Positions 9,071 to 16,967 of a stretch of 64,000 bases of DNA are shown one piece after another (the stretch's first letter is position 1; the number at the start of each line of letters is the position of its first letter). The translations under genes were made by a program, and so were the position numbers. Source of the DNA: Zooshikella sp050749885 (GTDB lineage: Bacteria; Pseudomonadota; Gammaproteobacteria; Pseudomonadales; Zooshikellaceae); the NCBI RefSeq assembly GCF_050749885.1, contig NZ_JBOIUB010000013.1, forward strand, positions 75,062-139,061, in the 5' to 3' direction. Below the pieces are notes generated by a model. That model did not search any database and was not told where the DNA came from. It saw only the letters and a list, made by a program, of their open reading frames with translations.

Positions 9071-9489
9071 GACTGTAAATCCTTGGGTAGTGAGTTAGGT
9101 GCGTTGAGTATGGGACATGCTGACTCCTGGTGTGTTTTTGAGCAGCTCTTTAGTAGTGTTAATAAGTCATGGCGGACACGGAGCATATCTTTGATTCGGT
9201 GTTCGATATCTACCAATTTTTCTTCTGCTAACTGGTGAATTTGTTGGTGATTTTTTTCAGGTGCAGATTTAAGTAAAAGGAGTTCCCTAATTTCTTTGAG
9301 AGAAAAACCCAAACGCTTTAATCGTAAAATAAAGCTTAAACGGTCAATATCTGTGGTTTTGTAAAAGCGGTAGCCTGAATCCGTTCGCTGAGGCTTTGGC
9401 ATTAACCCCTGTTTTTCGTAATACCGGATAGCCTCTACAGTCAGCCCGCATTCTTTAGCAAGTGTGCCAATACTAAGACTTGTTTCCAT
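9067..9489 (-). CDS. MerR-family metal-responsive regulator
   Basis: I place the start at METSLSIGTL, giving 140 residues, because GGAGG lies seven bases upstream. A longer frame to 9540 would run over the promoter. Residues 5-45 form the winged HTH with IRYYEKQGL, and a dimerisation helix follows at about 77-112. The metal loop has Cys116, His120 and Cys125, the same spacing as a Cys/His/Cys set in ZntR. However, Ser precedes Cys116 where ZntR has a second Cys, and His81 occupies the position of ZntR Cys79 or CueR Ser77. This favours a divalent metal but leaves selectivity open. It is co-transcribed with the downstream permease. Confidence 0.88.
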   Translation of the reverse strand: METSLSIGTLAKECGLTVEAIRYYEKQGLMPKPQRTDSGYRFYKTTDIDRLSFILRLKRLGFSLKEIRELLLLKSAPEKNHQQIHQLAEEKLVDIEHRIKDMLRVRHDLLTLLKSCSKTHQESACPILNAPNSLPKDLQS

Positions 9490-9508
9490 AAATTGCCTCC
9501 ACGCCCTA

Positions 9509-9540
9509 AGCATAGAGCCTGAAGTATGCTTCAGAGTCAA
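9509..9540 (-). promoter_or_regulatory. MerR-type promoter with 20-bp spacer and operator dyad
   Basis: Read on the minus strand, a -35 TTGACT and a -10 TATGCT are separated by 20 bp, the overlong spacer characteristic of MerR-regulated promoters. The spacer contains the near-perfect dyad CTGAAGCATACTTCAG (9519-9534), the expected binding site of the regulator encoded immediately downstream. This predicts autoregulated, metal-induced expression of the two-gene operon. Confidence 0.85.
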
Positions 9541-9664
9541 GACTAAGAAAATTTCAGCATGAGTATAAGTAGAAGGGCTCGCATGGCCCTTGGGGAAAGG
9601 GAATACGGAGCTTTAAAAATTAAAACCCCGCTATCCGAAGCATAAGCATGACAAGCGATAAAGG

Positions 9665-10147
9665 TTATTCAGAGAGTAGCTCTTTATGTGCATTATGAAG
9701 AACCTCGATTAACTGATCCTCATAAGTAAATCGTTCTTCCATAGCTTGACCAAGCTGAGAAAGGTCTTCACGTACTTTGTCTTGCATGGATTCACAGCTA
9801 GCCTGACTGTCGTACTTATCATTAAAGTGCAGGCATACCTCTGTTGTTTTTTGAATAAGTGGATAGAGTTGTTTGGCGACTTCAATACCACCATCATCAA
9901 ACTCTTTTCCTTCTCTTAGCAGCTGCTCATAGACTTCAAAGTGTCCAGCAGAGACATAGTCCATCATTAGTTGGCAAAGTGATTGGAGTTCATCGTACTT
10001 AACGTGCTTCTTCTTATCCTTGTTACCATTAAGACCATTGATATCACAATATAAAACGATGAGTTCCTGTCGTTCATTTAACCATCGGTCAATGATTTCA
10101 GACACTCCACCCCAGCGCTCTTTAGCGTTATGACAACCTTCAAGCAT
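9665..10147 (-). CDS. rsd: Rsd/AlgQ anti-sigma-70 factor
   Basis: This 160-residue all-alpha protein has the normal length of Rsd/AlgQ. It matches the family from the N-terminal ERWGGVSEIIDRWLNERQELIVLYCDI onward. Family members bind sigma-70 region 4 and shift RNA polymerase toward alternative sigma factors in stationary phase; AlgQ of Pseudomonas also affects alginate and siderophore genes. It lies near algP, the FKBP gene and dsbB, as in Pseudomonas, which supports the call. It is likely monocistronic: the metal operon begins about 125 bases downstream and a long gap lies upstream. Confidence 0.93.
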   Translation of the reverse strand: MLEGCHNAKERWGGVSEIIDRWLNERQELIVLYCDINGLNGNKDKKKHVKYDELQSLCQLMMDYVSAGHFEVYEQLLREGKEFDDGGIEVAKQLYPLIQKTTEVCLHFNDKYDSQASCESMQDKVREDLSQLGQAMEERFTYEDQLIEVLHNAHKELLSE

Positions 10148-10856
10148 TCATTTTCCCCTTATACATACCATTCACTTTTTTTTAAGTTTTACACCCTTCG
10201 CGAATGCTATTTAGCGTGTGCGATGATGCTATGTTACTACATACTTATTTACATATGTGATGAAGTTTGTTTTTTATCGGTAGATTAGGCCAGAGGCGGG
10301 AAAGCAGCAAGTGCAATAATTATTTAAAGCAATAGTCATGCGCTTGCTTGTATCAGAAGAGGATAAGGTTCTATCTACTTATTACATTTTGTCGCTTTAT
10401 GATTGAGTATTACTAATAATAAGACAGTATTGTAAGTGATAATGATTGATGCGATGGCAAAAAAACAGTGATAAGGCTTGGCTTACACAGAAAAAAATGA
10501 AATGCACTATAGGCAGGAGTAATAGGTTTTGGAGTGCGATTAAGCAGATTATGTCTGGCTAAGGGCTATGATTATTCAAGAAAAAATACGTTTTTTGTTG
10601 GTTGTAACGCGCTAACTTTCCCCTCCTGTGAAGGATAGTGAGTAGTTTGGTACTTAAGGGAACATCTAAAAATATTCTTTTTCACAGCAGTTATATTAGT
10701 AGATAACATTGTTTTTCTTTTTTCATTTTGCTGTGATGTACCGTCATGAATAGCCTTTCATGTTTTAATAAATGACGATTGTTTAGTGATGCCCTTAAGT
10801 TTGGAAATGGTCATTAATCGCTATATATTGATGAACACACAGTACCTTAAGTGTAC
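10148..10856. other. Long gene-free region between rsd and dsbB, with repeat remnant
   Basis: About 700 bases with no coding frame I can support. A segment at about 10655-10801 is bounded by imperfect inverted ends, CTTAAGGGAACATCT on the left and the complement of CTTAAGGGCATCACT on the right. The left end continues into CTAAAAAT, like the palindromic elements near 37.3 and 43.4 kb. It may be a degenerate non-autonomous element. The rest should carry the rsd promoter. Confidence 0.35.
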
Positions 10857-11366
10857 TTAGGTAAACATACGTTTAGGACGTTGACGGAATAGTTCAATCA
10901 TAGCGAAGCAAAAGAAACCAATAAATGCAACCAGTGACCAGCCAGGAATACTCAAGCCAAGAAATGTCCACTGAACTTCTGCACAGTCCCCAGTCCCTGT
11001 AAACATAACAGTTAACAGCTCTTGCCATGGCAACATATCGATTAACACATCGAGTGGTGGGGCACATTCTGGTACTTGATCAGGAGGTAAGCTTTGTAGC
11101 CATACTTGTCGGCTAGCGATACCAATTCCGGTACCTGCAATTAAAGCAGAGAGTCCAGCATAAATTCGGTAGCCTGTATTACCAGGGTTATGAATGCTGG
11201 CTAATAAACAGACCACGCCAAGGGTGATGAAAATAATACGTTGAACGATACATAGAGGACAAGGCTCAAGCCCCAAGCCATGCTGAAAAAACAAGGCTCC
11301 CCCAATAAGGCCTGCACAGGTCAGAAACGCTAAAAAGAATAAAGGGCGAGATTGTGGTAAGCCCAT
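10857..11366 (-). CDS. dsbB: Disulfide bond formation protein B
   Basis: DsbB reoxidises DsbA in the periplasm and passes electrons to quinones. I choose the start at MGLPQSRP, giving 169 residues, because AGGAG lies seven bases upstream; the ten-codon longer frame has no such site. Four membrane spans are visible. The first redox pair is CPLC (Cys36, Cys39). The second pair sits in the large periplasmic loop, PECAPP and GDCAEV. Quinone-site residues include the Arg in IVQR after the first pair. The gene lies next to rsd, as dsbH does in Pseudomonas. Confidence 0.93.
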   Translation of the reverse strand: MGLPQSRPLFFLAFLTCAGLIGGALFFQHGLGLEPCPLCIVQRIIFITLGVVCLLASIHNPGNTGYRIYAGLSALIAGTGIGIASRQVWLQSLPPDQVPECAPPLDVLIDMLPWQELLTVMFTGTGDCAEVQWTFLGLSIPGWSLVAFIGFFCFAMIELFRQRPKRMFT

Positions 11367-11575
11367 GAATAGTCTCCTGCCGAGAAAGTTAGTCAATAAT
11401 CATTTACATAATATTGAATACAGTAAGTCAGTTGTTCCAACAAATATACCTGTAACGATCGATATACTACAAACGATTGACTAAGGTCATAATGGATTTA
11501 TGCATGAAAAATAACACCAAGGACACATTTGTGTGAACATTCTTTTTTTAGTCTATTAGCTGCTAAAATTGTTCA

Positions 11576-11809
11576 ATGGTGGAACTTTATTCTTCATTCC
11601 AAAAGGCTTATACATATATTGCAACCTGTAGCTTCCTAGCATTTTTTCAAACAGACAATCAGAAGTTATTCTCAAAAATGCCTGTGTTATTGGTAATGTT
11701 TATTCTTGTCAATTTGTATTTTGGGTATAAATTGGCCTGTTTAAAGGCATTTTATCACTTACTTCGCAATATCGTAATGGATAGTGCAGGGAGGTCAGAT
11801 GATCGATGA
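11576..11809 (+). CDS. Possible small membrane protein (doubtful)
   Basis: This 77-codon frame ends six bases before the ATG-containing start region of the FliL-like gene. It has one hydrophobic stretch (MPVLLVMFILVNLYFGYKLA). There is no ribosome site before its ATG and I recognise no family. It may be a real small upstream gene coupled to the FliL-like gene, or chance. Kept as low confidence. Confidence 0.2.
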   Translation: MVELYSSFQKAYTYIATCSFLAFFQTDNQKLFSKMPVLLVMFILVNLYFGYKLACLKAFYHLLRNIVMDSAGRSDDR

Positions 11810-11821
11810 AGAGGAATGCAT

Positions 11822-12247
11822 ATGAGACAAGGAATTGCTTATCGGTTTAGGTATTTGGCTTTTATCACTTTTATTATGGGTCAATGTTTCAATACACTTT
11901 TGTATGCAGAAGAAGAAGTACCTCAAGTGAGTTACCTTGATGTCAGTCCTCCCATCATCGTTAATCTCTCAAGTAAAACAAAACGCATGCAGTATCTAAA
12001 AGCAGATATTGCTTTCAAAATTACTGGAGAAGTGGCTAAGGCTAAAGTCAATAAACATATTGATGCAGTACGTGATTTGTTAGTACTGTTGCTCAGTGAA
12101 CAAAAAATAGATGATGTTGATACGGTTGCCGGAAAAGAAAAACTACGTAAAGTTGCTTTACAACATGTACAGGCTTTTTTCAAAGAGGAAGTTGGTGAGC
12201 CTTTAGTTGAAGATTTGCTATTTAAAAATATAGTGGTTCAGCGCTAG
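11822..12247 (+). CDS. FliL-like flagellar basal-body-associated protein
   Basis: The preferred start gives 141 residues, with GAGG seven bases upstream. An N-terminal signal or anchor (YLAFITFIMGQCFNTLLYA) is followed by a FliL-type domain. Its hallmarks are YLDVSPPIIVNLS, a Lys-rich MQYLKADIAFKI strand, VRDLLVLLLSEQKIDDVDTVAGKEKLRKVA and the terminal LLFKNIVVQR. FliL assists stator function at the flagellar motor, but no flagellar gene is nearby. This is therefore a stand-alone FliL-like protein, probably processed or anchored in the inner membrane, whose motor role is uncertain. Confidence 0.75.
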   Translation: MRQGIAYRFRYLAFITFIMGQCFNTLLYAEEEVPQVSYLDVSPPIIVNLSSKTKRMQYLKADIAFKITGEVAKAKVNKHIDAVRDLLVLLLSEQKIDDVDTVAGKEKLRKVALQHVQAFFKEEVGEPLVEDLLFKNIVVQR

Positions 12248-12262
12248 ACCATAGATGTTTGG

Positions 12263-12302
12263 GTTGCAAGTATACATCTTTAGGAGGATATATACCTGCA
12301 AC
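12263..12302. terminator. Inverted repeat between convergent fliL-like gene and gshA
   Basis: GTTGCA and GTATA are mirrored by TATAC and TGCAAC around a 15-base interior, giving an 11-bp stem with one mismatch. It occupies the gap between two convergent genes, so a bidirectional terminator is plausible. There is no U-tract, and a small repeat element is the alternative. Confidence 0.4.
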
Positions 12303-12314
12303 GTATGGAATTAC

Positions 12315-13883
12315 TTATGTGTAATATTTAGCTAAGAAAGTTTCAAATGGTTCCTGAGGAGCCGCTTCAATTTCTGCTTGCTGTTGAAGTGATTTATTGA
12401 CAAGCATTTGTAATTCTTTCTGATTACCTGGTGTTAATGGGGCATGTTTGAAAGTTTCAGCGTGCTGTTTGGATTGAATCAAGGTGTACTCACTGAAACT
12501 GCATTGATGCTCTGATAGCGAGCTAAGCAATTGTCCAGAGGGCGTTAGTTCTGGATTTTCAATTTTTTGCAGTTCTAGCTTCAAGCTTTCTTGATGATTA
12601 TTTGAGTCATGCGCATCATCCAGTAGCACAGCAATGGGCATCAATAAAGCAATAATTTCTTTGGCCCAGTCAGTTAATGTGGTTGATTTTCCTAGCTTCT
12701 GTAGCTGAAGTCCTGGCTTTCTTCCCTCTAATACGACACGTGTGAAGTTATGATTGATTGCCTCACATTCAGGGGCCGTGATAGCGGGGCTTTCAGCTAA
12801 AGCGCAATAGGTTAAAAACACATCCATAAATGCAGCTTGAGAAGCACTTATCCCAATAGGATCAAATGGGTTTAAATCCAGGCAGCGCACTTCAATATAT
12901 TCAATACCTCTTGCCTGTAATGCTCTGGCAGGGCGTTCGCCTGATTGGGTCGTACGCTTGGGACGAATCGCATTGTAGTATTCATTTTCAATTTGCAGGA
13001 TATTGGTATTGAGCTGCAAATAGTGACCATCTTTAGTGAGTCCAATTTTCTCATAGGCTGGAAAGGGGGTTTGAATGGCGTGTTCAAGGGACTCAATATA
13101 TGTTGGCAGTGTGTTGTAACAAATATTCAAGCCTGACTGGGCATTATTTTGATAACCCAAGTCACTCATGCGTAGAGAAGTCGCATAAGGTAAATAAACG
13201 GTGTAATCATCAAAGTCTTGTAGTTGATGATTGGTATGGCTGAAAAAGGAGCGGCATACAGCGGGTGATGCGCCAAATAAATACATTAATAACCAGCTTA
13301 AGCGACGGAAGTTACGAATGAGATTTAAATAGCAGTTAGACTGTAAATCGTTTTGATGGGCTATGTTTGAGCTTGTTTGCTCATAGTCACTTAACAGCGA
13401 CCAGATTTCAGGCGCCAGAGAAAAGTTATAATGAATGCCTGCGATGGTTTGCATTGCTTTACCATAGCGGTGGGCTAAGCCTTCACGATAGATATACTTC
13501 ATTTTACCTATGTTGGATTCACCATAATAGGCAATGGGTATATTTTCATCTCCCGTTAAAATACACGGCATACTGTTTACCCAGAGCAACTCATTTTCTA
13601 AATGTTGCAAGGTAAAGCGATGCAAATCATGTTGAAACCCAAGGGTAGTATCAATATCCGTAAAGGCGGGTGTAATAAATTCCAGTAGCGCTTCTGAATA
13701 GTCTGTTGTGATATAGGGGTGAGTTAGCTTAGAACCCAGCTGCTGTGGATGAGGGGTCTGAGCTAAGAAACCATCAGAGGTGATTCGTAAACTTTCTTTT
13801 TCTATGCCGCGCCGTGTTGCTTTGAGCAGTTGGCGGTTCACCGGCTGGCTTAACAACTTAAGCCGGTCTGCTAAATTAGCCAA
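12315..13883 (-). CDS. gshA: Glutamate-cysteine ligase
   Basis: GshA joins L-glutamate and L-cysteine in an ATP-dependent reaction, the first step of glutathione synthesis. The 522 residues match the proteobacterial type-1 enzyme in length and composition. RRGIEKESLRI near residues 24-34, TDYSEALLEFITPAF, RYGKAMQTIAGIHYNFS and YIEVRCLDLNPFDPIGI are the conserved active-site segments. The gene is separate from gshB. It lies next to tex, as in Pseudomonas. A 70-bp inverted-repeat element sits just upstream and may influence its promoter. Confidence 0.95.
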   Translation of the reverse strand: MANLADRLKLLSQPVNRQLLKATRRGIEKESLRITSDGFLAQTPHPQQLGSKLTHPYITTDYSEALLEFITPAFTDIDTTLGFQHDLHRFTLQHLENELLWVNSMPCILTGDENIPIAYYGESNIGKMKYIYREGLAHRYGKAMQTIAGIHYNFSLAPEIWSLLSDYEQTSSNIAHQNDLQSNCYLNLIRNFRRLSWLLMYLFGASPAVCRSFFSHTNHQLQDFDDYTVYLPYATSLRMSDLGYQNNAQSGLNICYNTLPTYIESLEHAIQTPFPAYEKIGLTKDGHYLQLNTNILQIENEYYNAIRPKRTTQSGERPARALQARGIEYIEVRCLDLNPFDPIGISASQAAFMDVFLTYCALAESPAITAPECEAINHNFTRVVLEGRKPGLQLQKLGKSTTLTDWAKEIIALLMPIAVLLDDAHDSNNHQESLKLELQKIENPELTPSGQLLSSLSEHQCSFSEYTLIQSKQHAETFKHAPLTPGNQKELQMLVNKSLQQQAEIEAAPQEPFETFLAKYYT

Positions 13884-13918
13884 AACAACGCTTCCTTAAG
13901 CTAATCAGGTGAGTGGAG

Positions 13919-13988
13919 AACACTATATGGGGATGAGTTTTCATCACTACAAGTCGCCTTATACTAAGGTATACCCCTATATAGTGTT
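13919..13988. repeat. 70-bp MITE-like element upstream of gshA
   Basis: Terminal inverted repeats AACACTATATGGGG and CCCCTATATAGTGTT (one mismatch over 14 positions) bound about 40 bases of non-coding sequence. It lies in the 303-base gap between gshA and tex, beginning 36 bases upstream of the gshA start codon. No coding capacity. A miniature inverted-repeat element or a long cruciform regulatory site are both possible. Confidence 0.5.
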
Positions 13989-14186
13989 ATATGCGAACGT
14001 TATCAGCATTTTTACCTTGTTTATCAAGGTTAAATCCATATAAGTAACATGGATACTCTTTGAAAAGTATAACCATGAGATATTGCCGCAGTGGAGGGAA
14101 TTATAATCATGTTGTAGCTGAAGAAGGAATTAATAGCGAAGGGCATCAGTATGGCCTCTGGAAATTTCCAGAGACCAAAAGAGTGA

Positions 14187-16511
14187 TTATTTCTTTTTAA
14201 GGCTTTTTGCATTAGCAAAAAGGTCGGCGAAGGTCCCGCCAGTCGGTTTGTTGGGAGTATTGGCTGTCCGCCTTTTTTTATCACTGCCTGCAGATTTTCG
14301 CTCTGCGCGCGGTTGATCTTTTTGGGCTTTAAAGTCTTCTGCGGTATCTGACATACGCATTGTTAGACCAATGCGCTTACGTGGAATATCAACTTCCAGT
14401 ACTTTGACTTTAACGATATCGCCAGCTTTCACCACATCGCGAGGGTCTTTAACAAAGGTGTCAGACAAGGCCGAGATATGGACTAGCCCATCCTGGTGAA
14501 CACCAATATCAACAAATGCACCAAAATTTGTGACATTAGTAACAACACCTTCCAGTGTCATGTTGGGTTTAAGATCAGCGAGTTTTTCAACACCTTCTTT
14601 AAAGGTTGCGGTTTTAAACTCTGGACGAGGGTCACGTCCAGGCTTTTCAAGTTCTTTGATGATATCGGTGACGGTTGGTATACCAAAATGCTCATCCGTA
14701 AACTTGGCCGGATCCAATGTTTTCAAAAAGGAGCTATCACCAATGATGTTGCGTATGTCACGCTGATTCAGTTCAGCAATGGATGTGACGACAGGGTAAG
14801 CTTCAGGGTGCACACTGGAAGCATCTAATGGGTTATTGCCATTCATAATACGCAAGAACCCGGCGGCTTGCTCAAATGTTTTTTCACCCAGGCGAGGCAC
14901 TTTTTTCAGGTCTTTTCTATTTTTGAATGCACCAAACTCATTTCTAAAAGTGACAATATTGTTGGCAATCGTTTGATTGAGTCCGGAGATACGTTGCAAT
15001 AACTGAGACGATGCCATATTCACATCAACGCCTACTGCGTTTACACAGTCTTCAACCACAGCATCCAATGATCGCGCTAAACGCGTTTGACTCACATCGT
15101 GCTGATATTGGCCCACTCCGATGGATTTAGGCTCTATTTTTACCAATTCTGCCAGTGGATCTTGCAGTCTTCTGGCAATTGAAACAGCACCACGGAACGA
15201 AACATCGAGATCAGGAAACTCTTTTGCGGCGAGCTCAGAAGCAGAATAAACAGAAGCACCTGCTTCACTGACCATAATTTTGGTTACTTTAAGCGAGGGG
15301 TATTTTTTAATCACTTCACCCGCTAATTTGTCTGTTTCTCTGGAGGCTGTACCATTGCCAATGCTGATTAACTCAACATTGTGCTTTTGACAGAGAGCGG
15401 CAACTATTGCAACTGATTTATCCCAGTCATTTTGAGGGGCGTGGGGAAAAATGGTCGTGTGCTCAACGAGTTTCCCTGTGTTATCAACCACTGCCACTTT
15501 GACTCCTGTCCGTAAGCCTGGGTCAAGGCCAATGGTAGATCGTTGTCCAGCAGGAGCCGCTAGCAGTAGGTCTTTTAGATTGTGCGCAAAAACGGCAATG
15601 GCATCTTCTTCTGAGGCTTCACGTAAACGAGTGAGGAGTTCACCCTCTAACTGACTTAGGAGTTTAACACGCCAGGTCCAACGTACGACTTCTTGTAACC
15701 ACTTGTCTGCAGGACGTTGCTCGTCAGTGATTTTCCAGAAATCTGCAATCATGTGCTCACAGGGGTGAGAAGTTCCACGTTCCTGTTCCTCTCCCACAGC
15801 AATAACTGCTTGTAAGATACCTTCGTTGCGTCCTCTAAAAATAGCCAGTGCTCGGTGAGAAGGTACTTTTTTGATGGCTTCACGATGTGCAAAGTAGTCT
15901 TGGAACTTGGCGCCTTCAGCTTCTTTTCCGGTAACCACGGTTGAAGACAGGTCACCTTCTTCCCATAAAAACTCTCTAAGTTTACCTAGCAGCTCAGCAT
16001 TTTCGCTGAAGCGCTCCATGAGAATAAATTTAGCGCCATCAAGTGCTGCTTTGGTATCCGCTACACCTTGATCGGCATTAATAAATGACTCGGCGGCTTG
16101 TTCAGGTGAGGTTTCTGGTTCGTTGAAGAGTAAGTCGGCAAGTGGCTCTAATCCTGCTTCTTTAGCAATTTGTGCTTTGGTACGACGCTTGGGTTTATAA
16201 GGCAGGTACAAATCTTCAAGTCGTGTTTTGGTATCGGCCTGATGAATGGCTTGTTCTAGTTCGGGGGTGAGTTTGTCTTGTTCTTTAATGCTATTAAGTA
16301 TTGTGTCACGTCGTTCTTCCAGCTCCCTGAGGTAGCGCAGCCGCTCTTCCAGGTTACGTAAGTCGGTATCTGAAAGACCACCTGTTACTTCTTTCCGGTA
16401 ACGGGCTATAAAAGGAACAGTAGCGCCACCATCAAGTAACTCTACCGCTGCAGCAACTTGCACTTGACGAACATCGAGTTCTTCCGCAATACGCTGAAAG
16501 ATAGTTTCCAT
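14187..16511 (-). CDS. tex: Tex, RNA-binding transcriptional accessory protein
   Basis: This 774-residue protein has the full Tex layout: Tex_N helical domain (IAEELDVRQVQVAAAVELL, ATVPFIARYRKEVTG), a YqgF/RNase-H-like domain (TIGLDPGLRTGVKVAVVD), helix-hairpin-helix segments (NAVGVDVNMASSQLLQRISGL, FKNRKDLKKVPRLGEKTFEQ) and a C-terminal S1 RNA-binding domain at about 645-720 (LEGVVTNVTNFGAFVDIGVH). A basic tail ends the protein. Tex binds nucleic acid and influences transcription and toxin expression in several pathogens. Beside gshA, as in Pseudomonas. A single gene with its own promoter is likely. Confidence 0.96.
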   Translation of the reverse strand: METIFQRIAEELDVRQVQVAAAVELLDGGATVPFIARYRKEVTGGLSDTDLRNLEERLRYLRELEERRDTILNSIKEQDKLTPELEQAIHQADTKTRLEDLYLPYKPKRRTKAQIAKEAGLEPLADLLFNEPETSPEQAAESFINADQGVADTKAALDGAKFILMERFSENAELLGKLREFLWEEGDLSSTVVTGKEAEGAKFQDYFAHREAIKKVPSHRALAIFRGRNEGILQAVIAVGEEQERGTSHPCEHMIADFWKITDEQRPADKWLQEVVRWTWRVKLLSQLEGELLTRLREASEEDAIAVFAHNLKDLLLAAPAGQRSTIGLDPGLRTGVKVAVVDNTGKLVEHTTIFPHAPQNDWDKSVAIVAALCQKHNVELISIGNGTASRETDKLAGEVIKKYPSLKVTKIMVSEAGASVYSASELAAKEFPDLDVSFRGAVSIARRLQDPLAELVKIEPKSIGVGQYQHDVSQTRLARSLDAVVEDCVNAVGVDVNMASSQLLQRISGLNQTIANNIVTFRNEFGAFKNRKDLKKVPRLGEKTFEQAAGFLRIMNGNNPLDASSVHPEAYPVVTSIAELNQRDIRNIIGDSSFLKTLDPAKFTDEHFGIPTVTDIIKELEKPGRDPRPEFKTATFKEGVEKLADLKPNMTLEGVVTNVTNFGAFVDIGVHQDGLVHISALSDTFVKDPRDVVKAGDIVKVKVLEVDIPRKRIGLTMRMSDTAEDFKAQKDQPRAERKSAGSDKKRRTANTPNKPTGGTFADLFANAKSLKKK

Positions 16512-16967
16512 GAATTACCTTTCTCTCAATTAATAAAAACAATTCAGATTATGACACACTCAAACGGAAAGTGTCTTACTCCGCACTCACTATACAAACT
16601 GCTTATCATATAAATCTCAGCGATACGATAAGCTAAGGTATTTAGGTTTACTAAACCGCCTAAAGCTGAAAGTCCATTATTGTTAAGACATCGATACCCT
16701 TAATGAAAGGTATAGTATTAAGCCTGGTTGGACGATGTTCATCAGGTAAATACTCAAAAGAATTATTAATAGGACAAGTGCTGTAGATAGGGTTTGTCTA
16801 TTTTAGTGAATGGAGAGAAGCATCAGTACACTGATTCAACCATCCAGTGTGCGGGATAATAAAACAGTATGATTTTTCCGGGTTGAGATGTATTCCAACT
16901 ATTGGGTAGTTGGAATACGCTCTGGGTTGGGTAACGAAGTCTAAAAAACGGTTATATAAAACAGTTA
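16512..16967. other. Gene-free region between pckA and tex
   Basis: About 456 bases without a supportable gene. A terminator-like hairpin lies at its right end near pckA (listed separately). The region left of that should contain the tex promoter. A degenerate CCCTTAATGAAAGG hairpin core near 16,692 resembles the small TATACCC-type hairpins seen elsewhere in the window. Confidence 0.4.
16890..16918 (-). terminator. Strong hairpin downstream of pckA
   Basis: A perfect 12-bp stem, GTATTCCAACTA with TAGTTGGAATAC, closes a 5-base loop about 50 bases beyond the pckA stop. No long U-tract follows. Position and stem strength suggest a pckA terminator or an mRNA 3'-end stabiliser. Confidence 0.5.

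Noticed and set aside
9490..9540. N-terminal extension of the MerR regulator
   Set aside because: It would run through the -10 element and the operator; a GGAGG ribosome site supports the internal start.
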